Positions 42,623 through 52,557 of a stretch of DNA of 64,000 nt are shown here, in pieces. The translations under genes were made by a program, and so were the position numbers. This DNA comes from Hydrogenophaga sp. NFH-34 (GTDB taxonomy: Bacteria > Pseudomonadota > Gammaproteobacteria > Burkholderiales > Burkholderiaceae_C), in NCBI RefSeq assembly GCF_021401345.1, contig NZ_JACBGE010000020.1, positions 1-64,000 on the forward strand, in the 5' to 3' direction. Numbering within the stretch: position 1 is the stretch's first letter; each line of letters opens with the position of its first letter. The notes beneath the pieces were generated by a model that saw only the letters and a list, made by a program, of their open reading frames with translations, searched no databases and was not told the origin of the DNA.

Positions 42623-44116
42623 TCATTCCACCACCACCGTCTTGACCAGCCGGCCCGCCGGCGGATCGGCCTGGCCGTAGGTGCCGTTGATGAGCTGCAG
42701 CCGTTCGCGGGACACCGCCGCGCGCCGCGCCAGCTCGGCAAAACCGCCGGCCGGCAGGGCCACGGTGCGGATCTGCCAGGGGCGCGCCTGCTGCCGGTCG
42801 GCAGCACTGAGTGCGCGGAAGCTCTTTTCCGCCGCCATCATGCCGGCGGCCTGCCGTTGCAGGGCATCGGCGCTGGCCGCAAGATAGAGCAGCGCGTAGG
42901 TGGCGTTCTTCGGCCCGCTGACCAGGGTCACGTCCACGCCCTGCGACTGGCCGTTCGGCAACCGGGCGGTGCCGGAAAAATGGGTCGCTGCCAACCCGTT
43001 GATCTGCCCGCGCGTGGTTTTGCCGTTCTGCGGATTGAAGAGCTTGCGCAGCATCTCGTCGTGGGTGGTGCCGGCGTCCCGGGGCACACCGACCAGGCGC
43101 AGGGCCGCATCACCTTGCGGGCTGACGATGTTCAGCGCATCGCTGCCATTGACCAGCCGCCAGCCGGGCGGGGCGGTCAGGGCGAAGCCCAGGGGCACAT
43201 GGTAGAAGTCCTGGCCCCGTACCAGACCCTGTTCCGGCCCGTCGCCGTAGCGCAGACCCTCCAGCGCCTTCAGGAAGCGGCGGCGGCCTTCGTCACCGCC
43301 GCCGCGGTCGCTGCTTTCATAGGCCAGGGCTTTCTGTTCGATCGCGCGCAGGCGCTGGTCGTTGCCGGGGTGGGTCGACAACCAGTGGCTGGCGCTGGGT
43401 GCCGGCAGGCCGGCAGCCCGCGCCTCGTCGGCCTGGAAGGTTTCCTGCCGCTGCAGCACGCGGATCACGTCGATCATGCGCCGCGGGTCGTAGCGGGTGC
43501 GCGCGAGGTATTCGGCCCCCAGCGCGTCGGCTTCGAGTTCCTGCTCCCGGCTGTAGCCCGCCACGTAACCCGCCGCCACGCCCTGGGCGGCCTGGCCGAT
43601 GAATTCGGTGCTGCCCTGGACGCCGGCCGCGTTCTCCAGCACCGCGCCCAGCAAGGTCGCGGCCAGCACGCCCAGGCCGGCGTGCTGCTGGCGTGTGGCG
43701 CGCTGGGCACCGTGGCGGGCGGTGACGTGGCCGATCTCGTGCCCGAGCACGCCGGCCATTTCGGCCTCGTTGTCCATGTGGGCCAGGATGCCGCGCGTGA
43801 TGTAGACATAGCCGCCGGGCAGCGCGAACGCGTTGATCTCGGGGCTGTCGAGCACGGTAAAGGTCCAGCTCAGGCCCGCCCGGTGCGACTGGGCCGCCAA
43901 CCGCTGGCCGACCTCGTTCACATAGGCCTGCAGCGCCGGATGGGCATAGGCCCCATATTCCTTGAGCACCCCTTCGTGGGCCTTGCGGCCTTCGGCCAGC
44001 TCGGCGCGCTCGTCCATGACGGTGCGCTCGGTGCGACCGGTGACCGGATTGACCACCGGCGTGCCGCAGGCGGCCAGCAGGACGGCAGACAGGCAGAGGA
44101 CCAGAACCTTGCGCAT
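42623..44116 (-). CDS. M48-family metallopeptidase lipoprotein
   Basis: A 497-residue exported zinc peptidase. The lipoprotein signal ends LLAAC (Cys17 would be lipidated). The catalytic HEIGH (about 150) and a downstream ExxAD zinc ligand (EQELEADALG) define M48, as in BepA/YfgC and LoiP, which maintain outer-membrane proteins. A C-terminal 200-residue part includes a segment that resembles a LysM-like end (RERLQLINGTYGQADPPAGRLVKTV). The start at 44116 gives the lipoprotein signal; an ATG at 44158 would bury it. Confidence 0.9.
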   Translation of the reverse strand: MRKVLVLCLSAVLLAACGTPVVNPVTGRTERTVMDERAELAEGRKAHEGVLKEYGAYAHPALQAYVNEVGQRLAAQSHRAGLSWTFTVLDSPEINAFALPGGYVYITRGILAHMDNEAEMAGVLGHEIGHVTARHGAQRATRQQHAGLGVLAATLLGAVLENAAGVQGSTEFIGQAAQGVAAGYVAGYSREQELEADALGAEYLARTRYDPRRMIDVIRVLQRQETFQADEARAAGLPAPSASHWLSTHPGNDQRLRAIEQKALAYESSDRGGGDEGRRRFLKALEGLRYGDGPEQGLVRGQDFYHVPLGFALTAPPGWRLVNGSDALNIVSPQGDAALRLVGVPRDAGTTHDEMLRKLFNPQNGKTTRGQINGLAATHFSGTARLPNGQSQGVDVTLVSGPKNATYALLYLAASADALQRQAAGMMAAEKSFRALSAADRQQARPWQIRTVALPAGGFAELARRAAVSRERLQLINGTYGQADPPAGRLVKTVVVE

Positions 44117-44512
44117 GCAGAAGGGCTTCGGTGAAGACGGACAACGGGGACGCTTCATGATAGCCAAGCGGGGCCTGCCCGGCACCGGCCATGGGCACCC
44201 CTACAATAGTCTTCACCATGTACCACGGGTTCAGCGTGATTTTTGCCCGGCACTTCGTGCCCGGTGCAAGCCTGTTCGCGCCGGGCACCAGCCCCGATGT
44301 TCCGGCCCAGCGCTCCGGCCGGACGGCTTGTGGGCCGACCCGGTCCCACGACCCCGGCATCGGCGGGCCCTGCCGAGCGACCGGCATGCCGCCCATGGCC
44401 TGACACAGCGCCCGGCATGCCGGGCTTTTCGCGGCCGGCCCGCATCTTGCTGCCTTGCCGGCTTTCCTGTCCGACCCCGGGTCGGGCGTTTTCCAGAGGT
44501 GACATCACCACC
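44117..44512. other. Intergenic region before uppP leader
   Basis: A gap of about 400 bases between divergent genes. It must hold the promoters of the peptidase and uppP genes. I see GC-rich inverted segments such as CCCGGCATGCCGGGC (44410-44424) but no recognised RNA gene or clear protein-coding frame. Confidence 0.5.
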
Positions 44513-44587
44513 ATGAACCCTGCCAGTACGTTCGCCGGCGCCCAGCCGGCGGATTCCGAGCCTCCTTCGACGGAGGCCTCCTCATGA
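44513..44587 (+). CDS. Possible 24-residue leader peptide before uppP
   Basis: ATG at 44513 opens a frame of 24 codons rich in Ser, Ala and Pro, whose stop overlaps the uppP start codon (ATGA at 44584-44587). A ribosome site (AGAGGTGA) lies upstream. The overlap would couple uppP translation to it. No similarity to any known leader peptide; it could be chance. Confidence 0.4.
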   Translation: MNPASTFAGAQPADSEPPSTEASS

Positions 44588-45423
44588 GCCAGTCCCTGGG
44601 CTGGGCCGAAGCGGCCTTTCTGGGACTGGTTCAAGGACTCACCGAGTTCCTGCCCGTCTCCTCCAGCGCCCATCTGCGCATCATCGGCCCCTTGCTGCCT
44701 TCCGGTGGCGACCCGGGCGCCGCCTTCACCGCCATCACCCAGATCGGGACCGAAGCCGCGGTGCTGCTCTATTTCCGCCACGACATCCTGCGCATCGCCC
44801 GGGCCTGGTTCGCTTCGCTGGTGCCGGGCGCCCGGCGCGGCGATCCGGACGCGCGCATGGGCTGGCTGATCCTGATCGGCACGCTGCCGATCGCGCTGCT
44901 GGGCCTGATGTTCAAGGACGCCATCGAAACCAGCCTGCGCAACCTCTACATCACCGCCACCATGCTGATCGGTTTTGCCCTGGTGCTGGCGGTGGCCGAC
45001 CGGGTGGGCGCCAAGCAGCGGCCGCTGTCGCAACTGAGCTGGGGACATGGCCTGCTGTTCGGCCTGGCCCAGGCCATGGCGCTGATTCCCGGGGTGTCGC
45101 GCTCCGGCGGCACCATCACCGCCGGCCTGCTGCTGGGCTACACGCGCGAGGCCGCGGCCCGCTACTCCTTCCTGCTGGCGATCCCGGCGGTGCTGGCCTC
45201 GGGCTTCTACCAGCTCTACCGCAGCTGGGGCCAGCCCTCCGCGGTGGCCGCCGGCCCCACGCTGCTGGCCACGCTGGTGGCCTTCGGCGTGGGCTATGCG
45301 GTCATCGTCTGGTTCCTCAAGCTGGTCAGCACGCGCAGCTATCTGCCGTTCGTGATCTACCGCGTCGCGCTGGGTGCCCTGGTCTTCGTGCTGCTGGGCC
45401 TCGGCATCCTGTCCCCGCTCTGA
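44584..45423 (+). CDS. uppP: Undecaprenyl-diphosphatase (BacA/UppP)
   Basis: A 279-residue inner-membrane enzyme with about eight helices that removes a phosphate from undecaprenyl pyrophosphate, recycling the lipid carrier for cell-wall synthesis. The two family signatures are complete: [13 protein letters not shown] (about 20-32) and [10 protein letters not shown] (about 170). The length matches the family. It is followed after ten bases by the CNNM-type gene, probably in one operon. Confidence 0.95.
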   Translation: MSQSLGWAEAAFLGLVQGLTEFLPVSSSAHLRIIGPLLPSGGDPGAAFTAITQIGTEAAVLLYFRHDILRIARAWFASLVPGARRGDPDARMGWLILIGTLPIALLGLMFKDAIETSLRNLYITATMLIGFALVLAVADRVGAKQRPLSQLSWGHGLLFGLAQAMALIPGVSRSGGTITAGLLLGYTREAAARYSFLLAIPAVLASGFYQLYRSWGQPSAVAAGPTLLATLVAFGVGYAVIVWFLKLVSTRSYLPFVIYRVALGALVFVLLGLGILSPL

Positions 45424-45433
45424 CCACCGCGCC

Positions 45434-46762
45434 ATGGAAATCCTGATTCTTCTGGCCCTGATCCTGCTCAACGGGGTGTTCGCCATGTCCGAGATCGCGC
45501 TGGTGACGGCGCGCAAGGCCCGGCTGCAGAAACTCATCGACGAGGGCGATACGGCCGCGGCCGCTGCGCTCAAGCTCGGCGAGGACCCGACGCGCTTCCT
45601 CTCCACCATCCAGATCGGCATCACCTCGATCGGGGTGCTCAACGGGATCGTCGGCGAGGCGGCGCTGGCAGCCCCGCTGTCGCAGTGGCTGCTCGGTCTG
45701 GGCATGGCCGAAAGGGCCAGCCAGATCACCGCCACCGGCCTGGTGGTGATGCTGATCACCTATTTCTCCATCGTGGTCGGCGAACTCGTGCCCAAGCGCA
45801 TGGGCCAGTCGAACCCGGAAGTGCTGGCGCGGCTGGTGGCCCGGCCGATCAACTGGCTGGCCACCGCCACCAAGCCGTTCGTGCTGCTGCTGTCGGTGTC
45901 CACCCGCGCGCTGCTGCGCCTGCTGGGGGTGAAAGAAAACCAGGTCAACGCGGTGACCGAAGAAGAGATCCACGCCATGCTGGCCGAAGGCACGACGGCC
46001 GGCGTGATCGAGTCGCACGAACACGCCATGGTGCGCAACGTGTTCCGCCTCGACGACCGCCAGATCGGCTCGCTCATGGTGCCGCGCTCCGACGTAGCGG
46101 TGCTCGATCTGGAAGAAAGCTTCGAGATCAACATGGCGCGGGTAGAAAGCGCCGACCACGCCCGCTTTCCGGTGGTGCGGGGCGACTGGGACCACCTGGC
46201 CGGCGTGATCAACGCACGCCAGTGGCTGCTGACGGCGCTGCGCTCCAACCAGCGCGACATGACGCAGCAGACACTGGAAGAACCGCTGTACGTGCCCGAG
46301 ACCATCACCGGCATGGAACTGCTGGACAACTTCCGCCAGTCCGGCGGCGAGATGGCGTTCGTGATCGACGAATACGGCGAGGTGCAGGGCATCGTCACGC
46401 TCAAGGACCTGATCGAGGCCATCACCGGTGAATTCATGCCGCGCGACCCCGACACCTCGTGGGCGGTGCAGCGCGAAGACGGCAGCTGGCTGCTCGATGG
46501 CCACATCCCCGTGCCCGAACTCAAAGACCGGCTCAAGCTCGACGAAGTGCCCGACGAGGAGCGCGGACGCTACCACACGCTCAGCGGCATGATGATGCTG
46601 CTCACCGGCCGCCTGCCCCACATCGCCGACAAGGTCAGCTGGGAAGGCTGGTCGTTCGAGATCGTCGACATGGACGGCCGCACCATCGACAAGGTGCTGG
46701 CCACCCGCCTGCCTACGGACGAAGCGGACCCGGAAGGCACCGAAGGGGCTTCGGAAGGGTGA
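45434..46762 (+). CDS. CNNM/CorC-type transporter-like protein with CBS domains
   Basis: A 442-residue membrane protein ('hemolysin family'). The N-terminal CNNM/DUF21 domain (about 1-200) has four hydrophobic helices including LLNGVFAMSEIALVTARKARL. A CBS pair follows (about 215-340: MVPRSDVAVLDLEE; FVIDEYGEVQGIVTLKDLIEAITG) and a C-terminal CorC/HlyC domain (about 355-440). Relatives export Mg2+ or Co2+ or aid membrane integrity. The stop shares one base with the next start (TGATG), so it is co-translated with the lipoprotein gene. Confidence 0.92.
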   Translation: MEILILLALILLNGVFAMSEIALVTARKARLQKLIDEGDTAAAAALKLGEDPTRFLSTIQIGITSIGVLNGIVGEAALAAPLSQWLLGLGMAERASQITATGLVVMLITYFSIVVGELVPKRMGQSNPEVLARLVARPINWLATATKPFVLLLSVSTRALLRLLGVKENQVNAVTEEEIHAMLAEGTTAGVIESHEHAMVRNVFRLDDRQIGSLMVPRSDVAVLDLEESFEINMARVESADHARFPVVRGDWDHLAGVINARQWLLTALRSNQRDMTQQTLEEPLYVPETITGMELLDNFRQSGGEMAFVIDEYGEVQGIVTLKDLIEAITGEFMPRDPDTSWAVQREDGSWLLDGHIPVPELKDRLKLDEVPDEERGRYHTLSGMMMLLTGRLPHIADKVSWEGWSFEIVDMDGRTIDKVLATRLPTDEADPEGTEGASEG

Positions 46763-47223
46763 TGAACGCCGGCCCGCTCGTCCGCACGGCACTGGCCCTC
46801 GGGGTGGTGCTGGGACTGGCCGCCTGCGCCGATGGCTATCCCAGCGACAACACCTCGCTGGCGCTGCATTTCGGCATGGACGGCGCGGAGATCGAAACGG
46901 CCATGAACCACATCGGCAGCCAGCGCTACCTCAAACAGCGCTGGGCCTATGCGTTGACCGATCGCTGTTCGTTGCAGGCCGGTGAAGTGCCCGGGCTCAT
47001 GGGATCGGCCACCGAGCCCGTGGTGCTGGACCTGCGCCACGTGGCGGTGTCGATGGAAAAGACCGTCGGGCCCGGGGGCCACCGGGTCTGGGTGACGCCG
47101 GCCCCCGACAGCAGCGAGGCTGTGCCGCTGATCGAAGGCGCCCACTGGAGCGACGCCTCGCAGATCAAATGGCTGGTGGAATTTGCCCGCAGCCGCTGCC
47201 TGCGCCCGCAGCGGGCGTCCTGA
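46762..47223 (+). CDS. Small hypothetical lipoprotein
   Basis: A 153-residue protein with a lipoprotein signal ending GLAAC (Cys22 lipidated). The mature part has three more cysteines and no domain I recognise. It overlaps the stop of the CNNM-type gene by one base and is convergent with minE, whose stop lies ten bases away. It probably sits in the cell envelope. Function unknown. Confidence 0.8.
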   Translation: MNAGPLVRTALALGVVLGLAACADGYPSDNTSLALHFGMDGAEIETAMNHIGSQRYLKQRWAYALTDRCSLQAGEVPGLMGSATEPVVLDLRHVAVSMEKTVGPGGHRVWVTPAPDSSEAVPLIEGAHWSDASQIKWLVEFARSRCLRPQRAS

Positions 47224-47233
47224 CGGCGATGTC

Positions 47234-47500
47234 TCAGCGCCGTTCGGGCAGCTCGATCTTGACTTCCAGCACTTCCAGATCGTCCTGGCGTTCGAGCTGG
47301 ACCTTGATGTCGTCCGTGTTGATCTGGATGTACTTGCCGATCACCGCGACCAGTTCCCTCTGCAAGGCGGGCAGGTAGTCGGGTTCGGCGGCGCTGCGCC
47401 CGCTGCGTTCGTGCGCCAGGATGATCTGCAGCCGTTCCTTGGCAACGCTGGCGGTCTTCTTTTTTTCGCCCAGGAAGAAGGACAGGAAAGACATGCTCAT
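47234..47500 (-). CDS. minE: Cell-division topological specificity factor MinE
   Basis: An 88-residue protein with the MinD-contact helix near the N-terminus ([17 protein letters not shown]) and the dimerisation domain after it ([21 protein letters not shown]). It drives MinD off the membrane, producing pole-to-pole oscillation that places the division septum at midcell. Its ATG overlaps the minD stop by four bases. Confidence 0.97.
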   Translation of the reverse strand: MSMSFLSFFLGEKKKTASVAKERLQIILAHERSGRSAAEPDYLPALQRELVAVIGKYIQINTDDIKVQLERQDDLEVLEVKIELPERR

Positions 47501-48312
47501 TTGCTCCCGAACAGGCGCTTGAAGAAGCCGGGCTTTTCGGCGTCGATGAAGCGCAGGGGTTTGTCGGCCCCCAGGAAGCGGTCGATCACGTCGCTGTAGG
47601 CTTCGGCCACGTCGCTGCCCTTGAGGTGGATGGCCGGCGTGCCCTGGTTGGAGGCCTGCAGCACGCTCTCGCTCTCGGGAATCACGCCGATGAGCTGGAT
47701 GCGCAGGATGTCCTGGATGTCTTCCAGGCTGAGCATCTGGCCGTCGGCCACGCGGTTGGGGTTGTAGCGTGTGATCAGCAGGTGCTCCTTGATCGGTTCC
47801 TTGCCTTCGATCGCGCGCTGGGTCTTGCTGCCCAGCATGCCCAGGATGCGGTCGGAGTCGCGCACCGAGGACACCTCGGGGTTGGTCACCACCAGCGCCT
47901 CGTCGGCGTAGTGCATGGCCATGAGTGCGCCGGTCTCGATACCGGCCGGCGAATCGCAGACGATGTAGTCGAAGCCCATGCCCGACAGGTCGGTCAGCAC
48001 CTTGTGCACGCCTTCCTGCGTCAGCGCGTCCTTGTCGCGCGTCTGGCTGGCCGCGAGGATGAACAGGTTTTCGCAGCTCTTGTCCTTGATCAGCGCCTGG
48101 TTGAGGTTGGCCTCGCCGTGGATCACGTTGATCAGGTCGTAGACCACGCGGCGTTCGCAGCCCATGATGAGGTCGAGGTTGCGCAGGCCGACATCGAAGT
48201 CGATGACGGCGGTCTTGTGCCCGCGCAGGGCGAGGCCGGCGGCAAAGCTGGCGCTGGTCGTGGTCTTGCCCACGCCGCCTTTGCCGGAAGTGACGACAAC
48301 GATCTTGGTCAT
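47497..48312 (-). CDS. minD: Septum-site determining ATPase MinD
   Basis: A 271-residue ATPase of the ParA/MinD family. The deviant Walker A motif is [11 protein letters not shown] with Lys11 and Lys16, and the C-terminal amphipathic helix that binds membranes is visible ([14 protein letters not shown]). It carries MinC to the membrane and is released by MinE. It lies 50 bases after minC and overlaps minE by four bases. Confidence 0.97.
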   Translation of the reverse strand: MTKIVVVTSGKGGVGKTTTSASFAAGLALRGHKTAVIDFDVGLRNLDLIMGCERRVVYDLINVIHGEANLNQALIKDKSCENLFILAASQTRDKDALTQEGVHKVLTDLSGMGFDYIVCDSPAGIETGALMAMHYADEALVVTNPEVSSVRDSDRILGMLGSKTQRAIEGKEPIKEHLLITRYNPNRVADGQMLSLEDIQDILRIQLIGVIPESESVLQASNQGTPAIHLKGSDVAEAYSDVIDRFLGADKPLRFIDAEKPGFFKRLFGSK

Positions 48313-48362
48313 GATGCGGGTCTTTCTGGATCGGAAATGCGGTCAGGAATGCGGAATGGCCT

Positions 48363-49142
48363 TCAGGGCGCGATCGGGTCGATCACCAGCTTGTCCCCCT
48401 CGGGGCCGCTGAGCAGCCGCACCTGGGCCGGTTTGCCCTGGACCGCGGCGGGCAGGGGGGTGTCGCTGGTGCGGTAGATGCCGGCGATGGAAATCAGCTC
48501 CGGGTCCATGGCCAGCGCGAAGATGCGCGCCTCGCCATTGCCGCGCGCGCCGGCGATGGCCTTGCCACGCAGGGGCGCGTACACATGGATGTGGCCGTCG
48601 GCGATCACCTCGGCGCCCGGGTTGACCATGGCCATGACCACCAGGTCGCGCCCGCGGGCATAAACCTGCTGGCCCGAGCGCAGCGGCCGGTCGACCACCA
48701 GGGCGCCTGGCGCGGGTGTCGGCGGGGCCACCACCACAGGGGCTTCGACCGGCGTCGCCGCCACCGCAGCCGCCGGTGGTGTGGCGGCCTGGGCCCTTTG
48801 CACCACGGCGTCGTCGGCCACCACCAGGCCCGCCAGGGCAGCGGCGGCCATCTGGGCAGCGTCGCCGCCCCGAACGCCCAGGGGATGCAGACGGTACGGG
48901 CGCAGCAGTGCCAGCAAGGCCGGGAAGTCAATCGCCGCACCCGGTTCGGCAGCCTGCAGGGGCGACAGATCGATCACCAGCGGATCGTTGTCGAAAAAGT
49001 CGGGCATGTCCCCGAAGCGCTGCTGCAGTTCCGTGGACAACCGGCCGAGGTCGGCCGACTTGAGCAGCAAGGCCACCAGCGGCAGATGAGCGCTCTTGAT
49101 CTCGAACGTGGCGGGCGCCTGGGCGGCCAGGGCAACGGACAT
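48363..49142 (-). CDS. minC: Septum-site determining protein MinC
   Basis: A 259-residue inhibitor of FtsZ polymerisation. The N-terminal FtsZ-binding domain covers about 1-110. An Ala/Pro/Val-rich linker (about 120-155) follows, and the C-terminal beta-helix domain that binds MinD contains [17 protein letters not shown] and [29 protein letters not shown] turns. The ATG at 49142 gives the normal length. It heads the min operon; its promoter must lie in the AT-rich gap to the right. Confidence 0.96.
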   Translation of the reverse strand: MSVALAAQAPATFEIKSAHLPLVALLLKSADLGRLSTELQQRFGDMPDFFDNDPLVIDLSPLQAAEPGAAIDFPALLALLRPYRLHPLGVRGGDAAQMAAAALAGLVVADDAVVQRAQAATPPAAAVAATPVEAPVVVAPPTPAPGALVVDRPLRSGQQVYARGRDLVVMAMVNPGAEVIADGHIHVYAPLRGKAIAGARGNGEARIFALAMDPELISIAGIYRTSDTPLPAAVQGKPAQVRLLSGPEGDKLVIDPIAP

Positions 49143-49322
49143 GGCGGATGCGGGTGGTGGACCGGCCGGGCCGGTGATCAGGCGGGGAGGGCGCGGCCGG
49201 CAGGCCACACCAATGCCCGGCAGTTTACCAGCCGGGTCTGTGCCTGCTGCGGGTGGCCACGCGGCTTTGTCACTCCCTGTGTCCAGCGCCTCCATCCGTC
49301 AGGCACCCGGTTTCGGCCCGGG

Positions 49323-49520
49323 TTTTGCACAAGTCTGTGGATAAAAATCGCATAACCATCATGTTATTCACAGGGCAGTGGAAAACCCGGGCCTTGTCCC
49401 CGTTCGTGAACCCCACCATCCGGTGTGGACTGCACACCCTTGCCACCAGCACAGAGGATTGATTCATAAAGTGAAATTGGACTTGTCCACAGAAAAAGGC
49501 GCCCTCTACTACTCCTACTA
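49323..49520. other. Origin-like element: DnaA boxes, GC block and DnaA-trios
   Basis: Within the 473-base gap between minC and the next gene are two perfect DnaA boxes, TGTGGATAA (49336-49344, minus orientation) and TTATTCACA (49364-49372). There are also weaker ones: TTTTGCACA at 49323 and TTGTCCACA at 49483-49491. The last is followed by a GC block (GGCGCCC) and CTACTACTCCTACTA (49506-49520), five triplets on the DnaA-trio pattern, then an AT-rich run. This is the architecture of a basal unwinding element of bacterial oriC. No dnaA, dnaN, gyrB or rpmH gene is in the window, so true origin function is unproven. Confidence 0.6.
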
Positions 49521-49570
49521 ATTTAAATATTGAATAACCTAGGTAAATAACAAAAGAAAAAGTCCGGACG

Positions 49571-49593
49571 AAAAAAAGCCGCCCGAAGGCGGC
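49571..49593 (-). terminator. Rho-independent terminator of the acyl-CoA synthetase gene
   Basis: On the minus strand GCCGCC, loop TTCG, GGCGGC is followed by a run of seven T. It starts 23 bases after the stop at 49616. The stable TTCG loop and T-run make this the clearest intrinsic terminator in the window. It also insulates the origin-like region from transcription. Confidence 0.9.
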
Positions 49594-49615
49594 CCGGAAA
49601 GGGTCTTTGCGCGCC

Positions 49616-52291
49616 TCAGAGCGCGTGCGTGACGAGTTTGAAGTCGGGGTCTTCCGGAAACGGCCGGATATCGAAGCCCAGACCCCGCATCAGCTTGAGC
49701 ATGCTGGGGTTGTTGGCCAGCACCAGACCCTCGATCTGGGCCAGGCCCTTGTCGCGTGCTTCTTCCATGATGCTGAGCATCAGCCGCGAACCCAGGCCCT
49801 TGCCGTTGAAATCGTCGGCCACCAACAAAGAGAACTCGCAGGTGGACTGGTCCGGGTTGGTGATGTAGCGCGACACGCCCACGATGCGCACGGTCTCCTG
49901 GATCGCGCCATCACTGCCGACCTGGCGGTCCCGGTGCACCGCCACCAGGGCCATTTCCCGGTCGTAGTCGATCAGCGTCAGGCGCGCCAGCATCGACGTC
50001 GGCAGTTCGTTGAGCGCCGAAACAAAACGGAAATAGCGGCTTTGTGGGCTCACGGACCTGACCAGGTCCTGCAGCATCTGGGCATCGTCCGGATGGATCG
50101 GGCGGATGGTGTATTCACCGCCGCCACGCATGGGCCAGATCTGCTCGTAACGGGCCGGGTAGGGCAGGATCGCCAGGTGGGCGTAGTTGCGGGCCGTGGC
50201 CGGCGCGCTTTCGATCACGATGCGTGCGTCCACCGCCACCGCGCCCGATTCGTCGACGATGATGGGGTTGATGTCCATCTCACGCAGTTGGGGCAGCTCG
50301 CACACCATTTCCGAAACGCGCAGCAGCACGTGTTCCAGCGCTTCGCGGTCCACCGCGGTGGCACCGCGCCAGGCCTTGAGGGTTTCAGCCACGCGGGAGC
50401 GTTCGATCAGGCGCCGCGCCAGGAACTGGTTGAGCGGCGGCAGCTCCATCGCCTGGTCGTTGAACAGCTCGATCATGGTGCCGCCAGCGCCAAAGGCGAT
50501 GACGGGGCCAAAGGGTTCGTCGGCCTTGAGACCGATGTAGAGCTCGCGCCCGCGCCGGCTGTTCGCCATTTTCTGGATCGTCACGCCGTTGATGCGGGCC
50601 TGCGGCAGCAGCCGGCTGACACCCTGGATCATGGTCTGGTAGACGTCGCGCACCGCGGTGGCGTTCATCACGTTGAGCGCCACGCCATTGACGTCGCTCT
50701 TGTGGCTGATGTCGGGCGAGTCGATCTTGAGCGCCACCGGGAAACCGAGCTGGGTCGCGATCATCATGGCCTCGGTGGCGTTGCGCGCCAGCAGGGTCTG
50801 CGTGACCGGGATGTGGAAGGCCGACAGCAGGGCCTTGGACTCCATTTCGGTGAGCACCTTGCGGCGCTCGGTCAACACGTTTTCGATCAGCAGGCGCGCG
50901 CCTTCGATGTCGGGCTTGGCCAGGGCCGACAGCGGCGGCGGCGTCTGCTGCAGCAGCTGCTGGTTCTGGTAGAAGCTGGCGATGTTGCCGAAGGCGCCCA
51001 CGGCGGCTTCGGGCGTGCGGAAGCTGGGAATGGCGGCGGCCACCAGGGCCGAGCGCGCGTCGGTGACCGAAGCGTCGCCCATCCAGCACGAGAGCAGCGG
51101 CTTGCCCAGGCGCGATTTGGTTTCGGCCAGCACGTTGGCCACTTCGGTGGCGTCCACGCCGACCTTGGGCGAATGCACGACCAGGATGCCGTCGATGCTG
51201 CGCTCCTGCCCGGCGGCCTCGATGGCCGCGCGGTAGTGGGCGGGCGAGGCCTCTTCGGACAGGTCCATCAGGTCGACCAGCGAGGCCAGCGGCGGCAGCG
51301 CTGGCTGCAGCCTGGCCGCGCTTTCGGCCGACAGCACACCCAGGTCCAGCCCGATCTCGCTGATCCAGTCGGCCGCCAGCACGCCCGGGCCGCCGCCGTT
51401 GGTGATGATGGCCAGGCGTTTGCCCACCGGGCGGTAGCGCGAGGCCAGGCACTTGGCGGCCGAAAACAGCTGCACGAAGGAACGCACGCGCACCGCGCCG
51501 GCGCGGCGCAGGGCGGCGTCGAACACATCGTCGCTGCCCACGATGGTGCCGCTGTGGGTCTGGGCCGCCACGTTGCCGGCCTTGCGGCGCCCGGCTTTGA
51601 GCACCACCACCGGTTTGGCGTTGGCGGCGGCGCGCAGCGCGCTCATGAAGCGGCGTGCGTTGGCAATGCCTTCCATGTAGACCACGATGCTGTGTGTCTG
51701 CGGGTCGTTGGCCAGGAAATCGAGCACCTGGGCGATGTCGACCGCGGTGTTGGGGCCGAGCGAGACCACGGTGGAAAAGCCGACGGCGTTCTGGCTCGCC
51801 CAGTCGAGGATCGACGCCGTGAGGGCACCCGACTGCGACACCAGCGCCAGCGGCCCCGGGGTCGCCAGCGGCCCGACGGTGCTGGCGTTGAGGCCCGCGC
51901 GCGGGCGCTGCAGGCCCAGGCTGTTGGGGCCCAGCAGCTGCATGCCGTGGCGCTTGGCCACGCGGTGCATGTCCTTGGCCAGATCGGTGGGGGTGCCGCT
52001 GCCGATCACCAGCGCCGCCTTGCACTTGATGCGGCCCGCCACTTCCAGCGCCTGCACCGCTTCGGCCGGGGGCAGCGCGATGATGGCCAGGTCGGCGCGG
52101 GTCTGGGCCAGATCGGCCAGCGTGCCCGAGACCTGGATGTCCAGGAACACGAGCCGGCCGGTAAAACGCTGGGTGGTCAGGGCTTCGACCAGCACACGCG
52201 CCTGCGCCGTCTGCTGTTCCGGCGCGTCCCTGCTGGCGAACACGGCCACGTTGTCGGGCTGGAACAGGGGGGTGAGGTAGTGTTTGTCCAT
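49616..52291 (-). CDS. ADP-forming acyl-CoA synthetase fused to GNAT acetyltransferase
   Basis: An 891-residue protein. Residues 1 to about 700 form an NDP-forming acyl-CoA synthetase (CoA-binding domain, succinyl-CoA-synthetase-like domains and ATP-grasp domain with LGFPVALKIDSPDISHKSDV). Residues about 725-891 form a GNAT acetyltransferase (VADDFNGKGLGSRLM binds acetyl-CoA). This is the layout of Pat/YfiQ, which acetylates lysines, for example in acetyl-CoA synthetase, and whose synthetase part often only senses acetyl-CoA. Whether the catalytic His of the synthetase is intact I could not confirm. It ends at a strong terminator. Confidence 0.93.
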   Translation of the reverse strand: MDKHYLTPLFQPDNVAVFASRDAPEQQTAQARVLVEALTTQRFTGRLVFLDIQVSGTLADLAQTRADLAIIALPPAEAVQALEVAGRIKCKAALVIGSGTPTDLAKDMHRVAKRHGMQLLGPNSLGLQRPRAGLNASTVGPLATPGPLALVSQSGALTASILDWASQNAVGFSTVVSLGPNTAVDIAQVLDFLANDPQTHSIVVYMEGIANARRFMSALRAAANAKPVVVLKAGRRKAGNVAAQTHSGTIVGSDDVFDAALRRAGAVRVRSFVQLFSAAKCLASRYRPVGKRLAIITNGGGPGVLAADWISEIGLDLGVLSAESAARLQPALPPLASLVDLMDLSEEASPAHYRAAIEAAGQERSIDGILVVHSPKVGVDATEVANVLAETKSRLGKPLLSCWMGDASVTDARSALVAAAIPSFRTPEAAVGAFGNIASFYQNQQLLQQTPPPLSALAKPDIEGARLLIENVLTERRKVLTEMESKALLSAFHIPVTQTLLARNATEAMMIATQLGFPVALKIDSPDISHKSDVNGVALNVMNATAVRDVYQTMIQGVSRLLPQARINGVTIQKMANSRRGRELYIGLKADEPFGPVIAFGAGGTMIELFNDQAMELPPLNQFLARRLIERSRVAETLKAWRGATAVDREALEHVLLRVSEMVCELPQLREMDINPIIVDESGAVAVDARIVIESAPATARNYAHLAILPYPARYEQIWPMRGGGEYTIRPIHPDDAQMLQDLVRSVSPQSRYFRFVSALNELPTSMLARLTLIDYDREMALVAVHRDRQVGSDGAIQETVRIVGVSRYITNPDQSTCEFSLLVADDFNGKGLGSRLMLSIMEEARDKGLAQIEGLVLANNPSMLKLMRGLGFDIRPFPEDPDFKLVTHAL

Positions 52292-52557
52292 GGGTCAGTC
52301 TGCACCGAGGGGTGCGAGGATGGGGACGTTGAGGGCGCTCGGCCGTGGGCGGCGCTGTGAAGGTGGTGCCGGGTCGTGGCGGTCGCTGCGGGCGGGATGA
52401 AAGGAACTGGGGGGCATGCGGGGCTCTGGGCGCCGTGGTGGCGGGTCGCCGGACCGGTGTGGGGCCGTCCGTGCGGTCCCCGGCCAATCTAGGGGCGAAT
52501 GCGGCCGCCTGCCTTGACCCAGCACAACCGCCAGGTGCGCAAGCAGTGGCAGCGTCG

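Noticed and set aside
49336..49372. DnaA boxes as ordinary promoter elements of the min operon
   Set aside because: They may overlap the min promoter, but two perfect boxes plus trios and an AT-rich run are better described as a replication-type element; I kept that as a hypothesis with moderate confidence.
52292..52557. Possible 90-residue minus-strand gene between the acyl-CoA synthetase and GT32 genes
   Set aside because: Pro/Arg-rich, no ribosome site, no recognisable domain; more likely an ordinary G-rich intergenic stretch. I saw nothing else in this gap.
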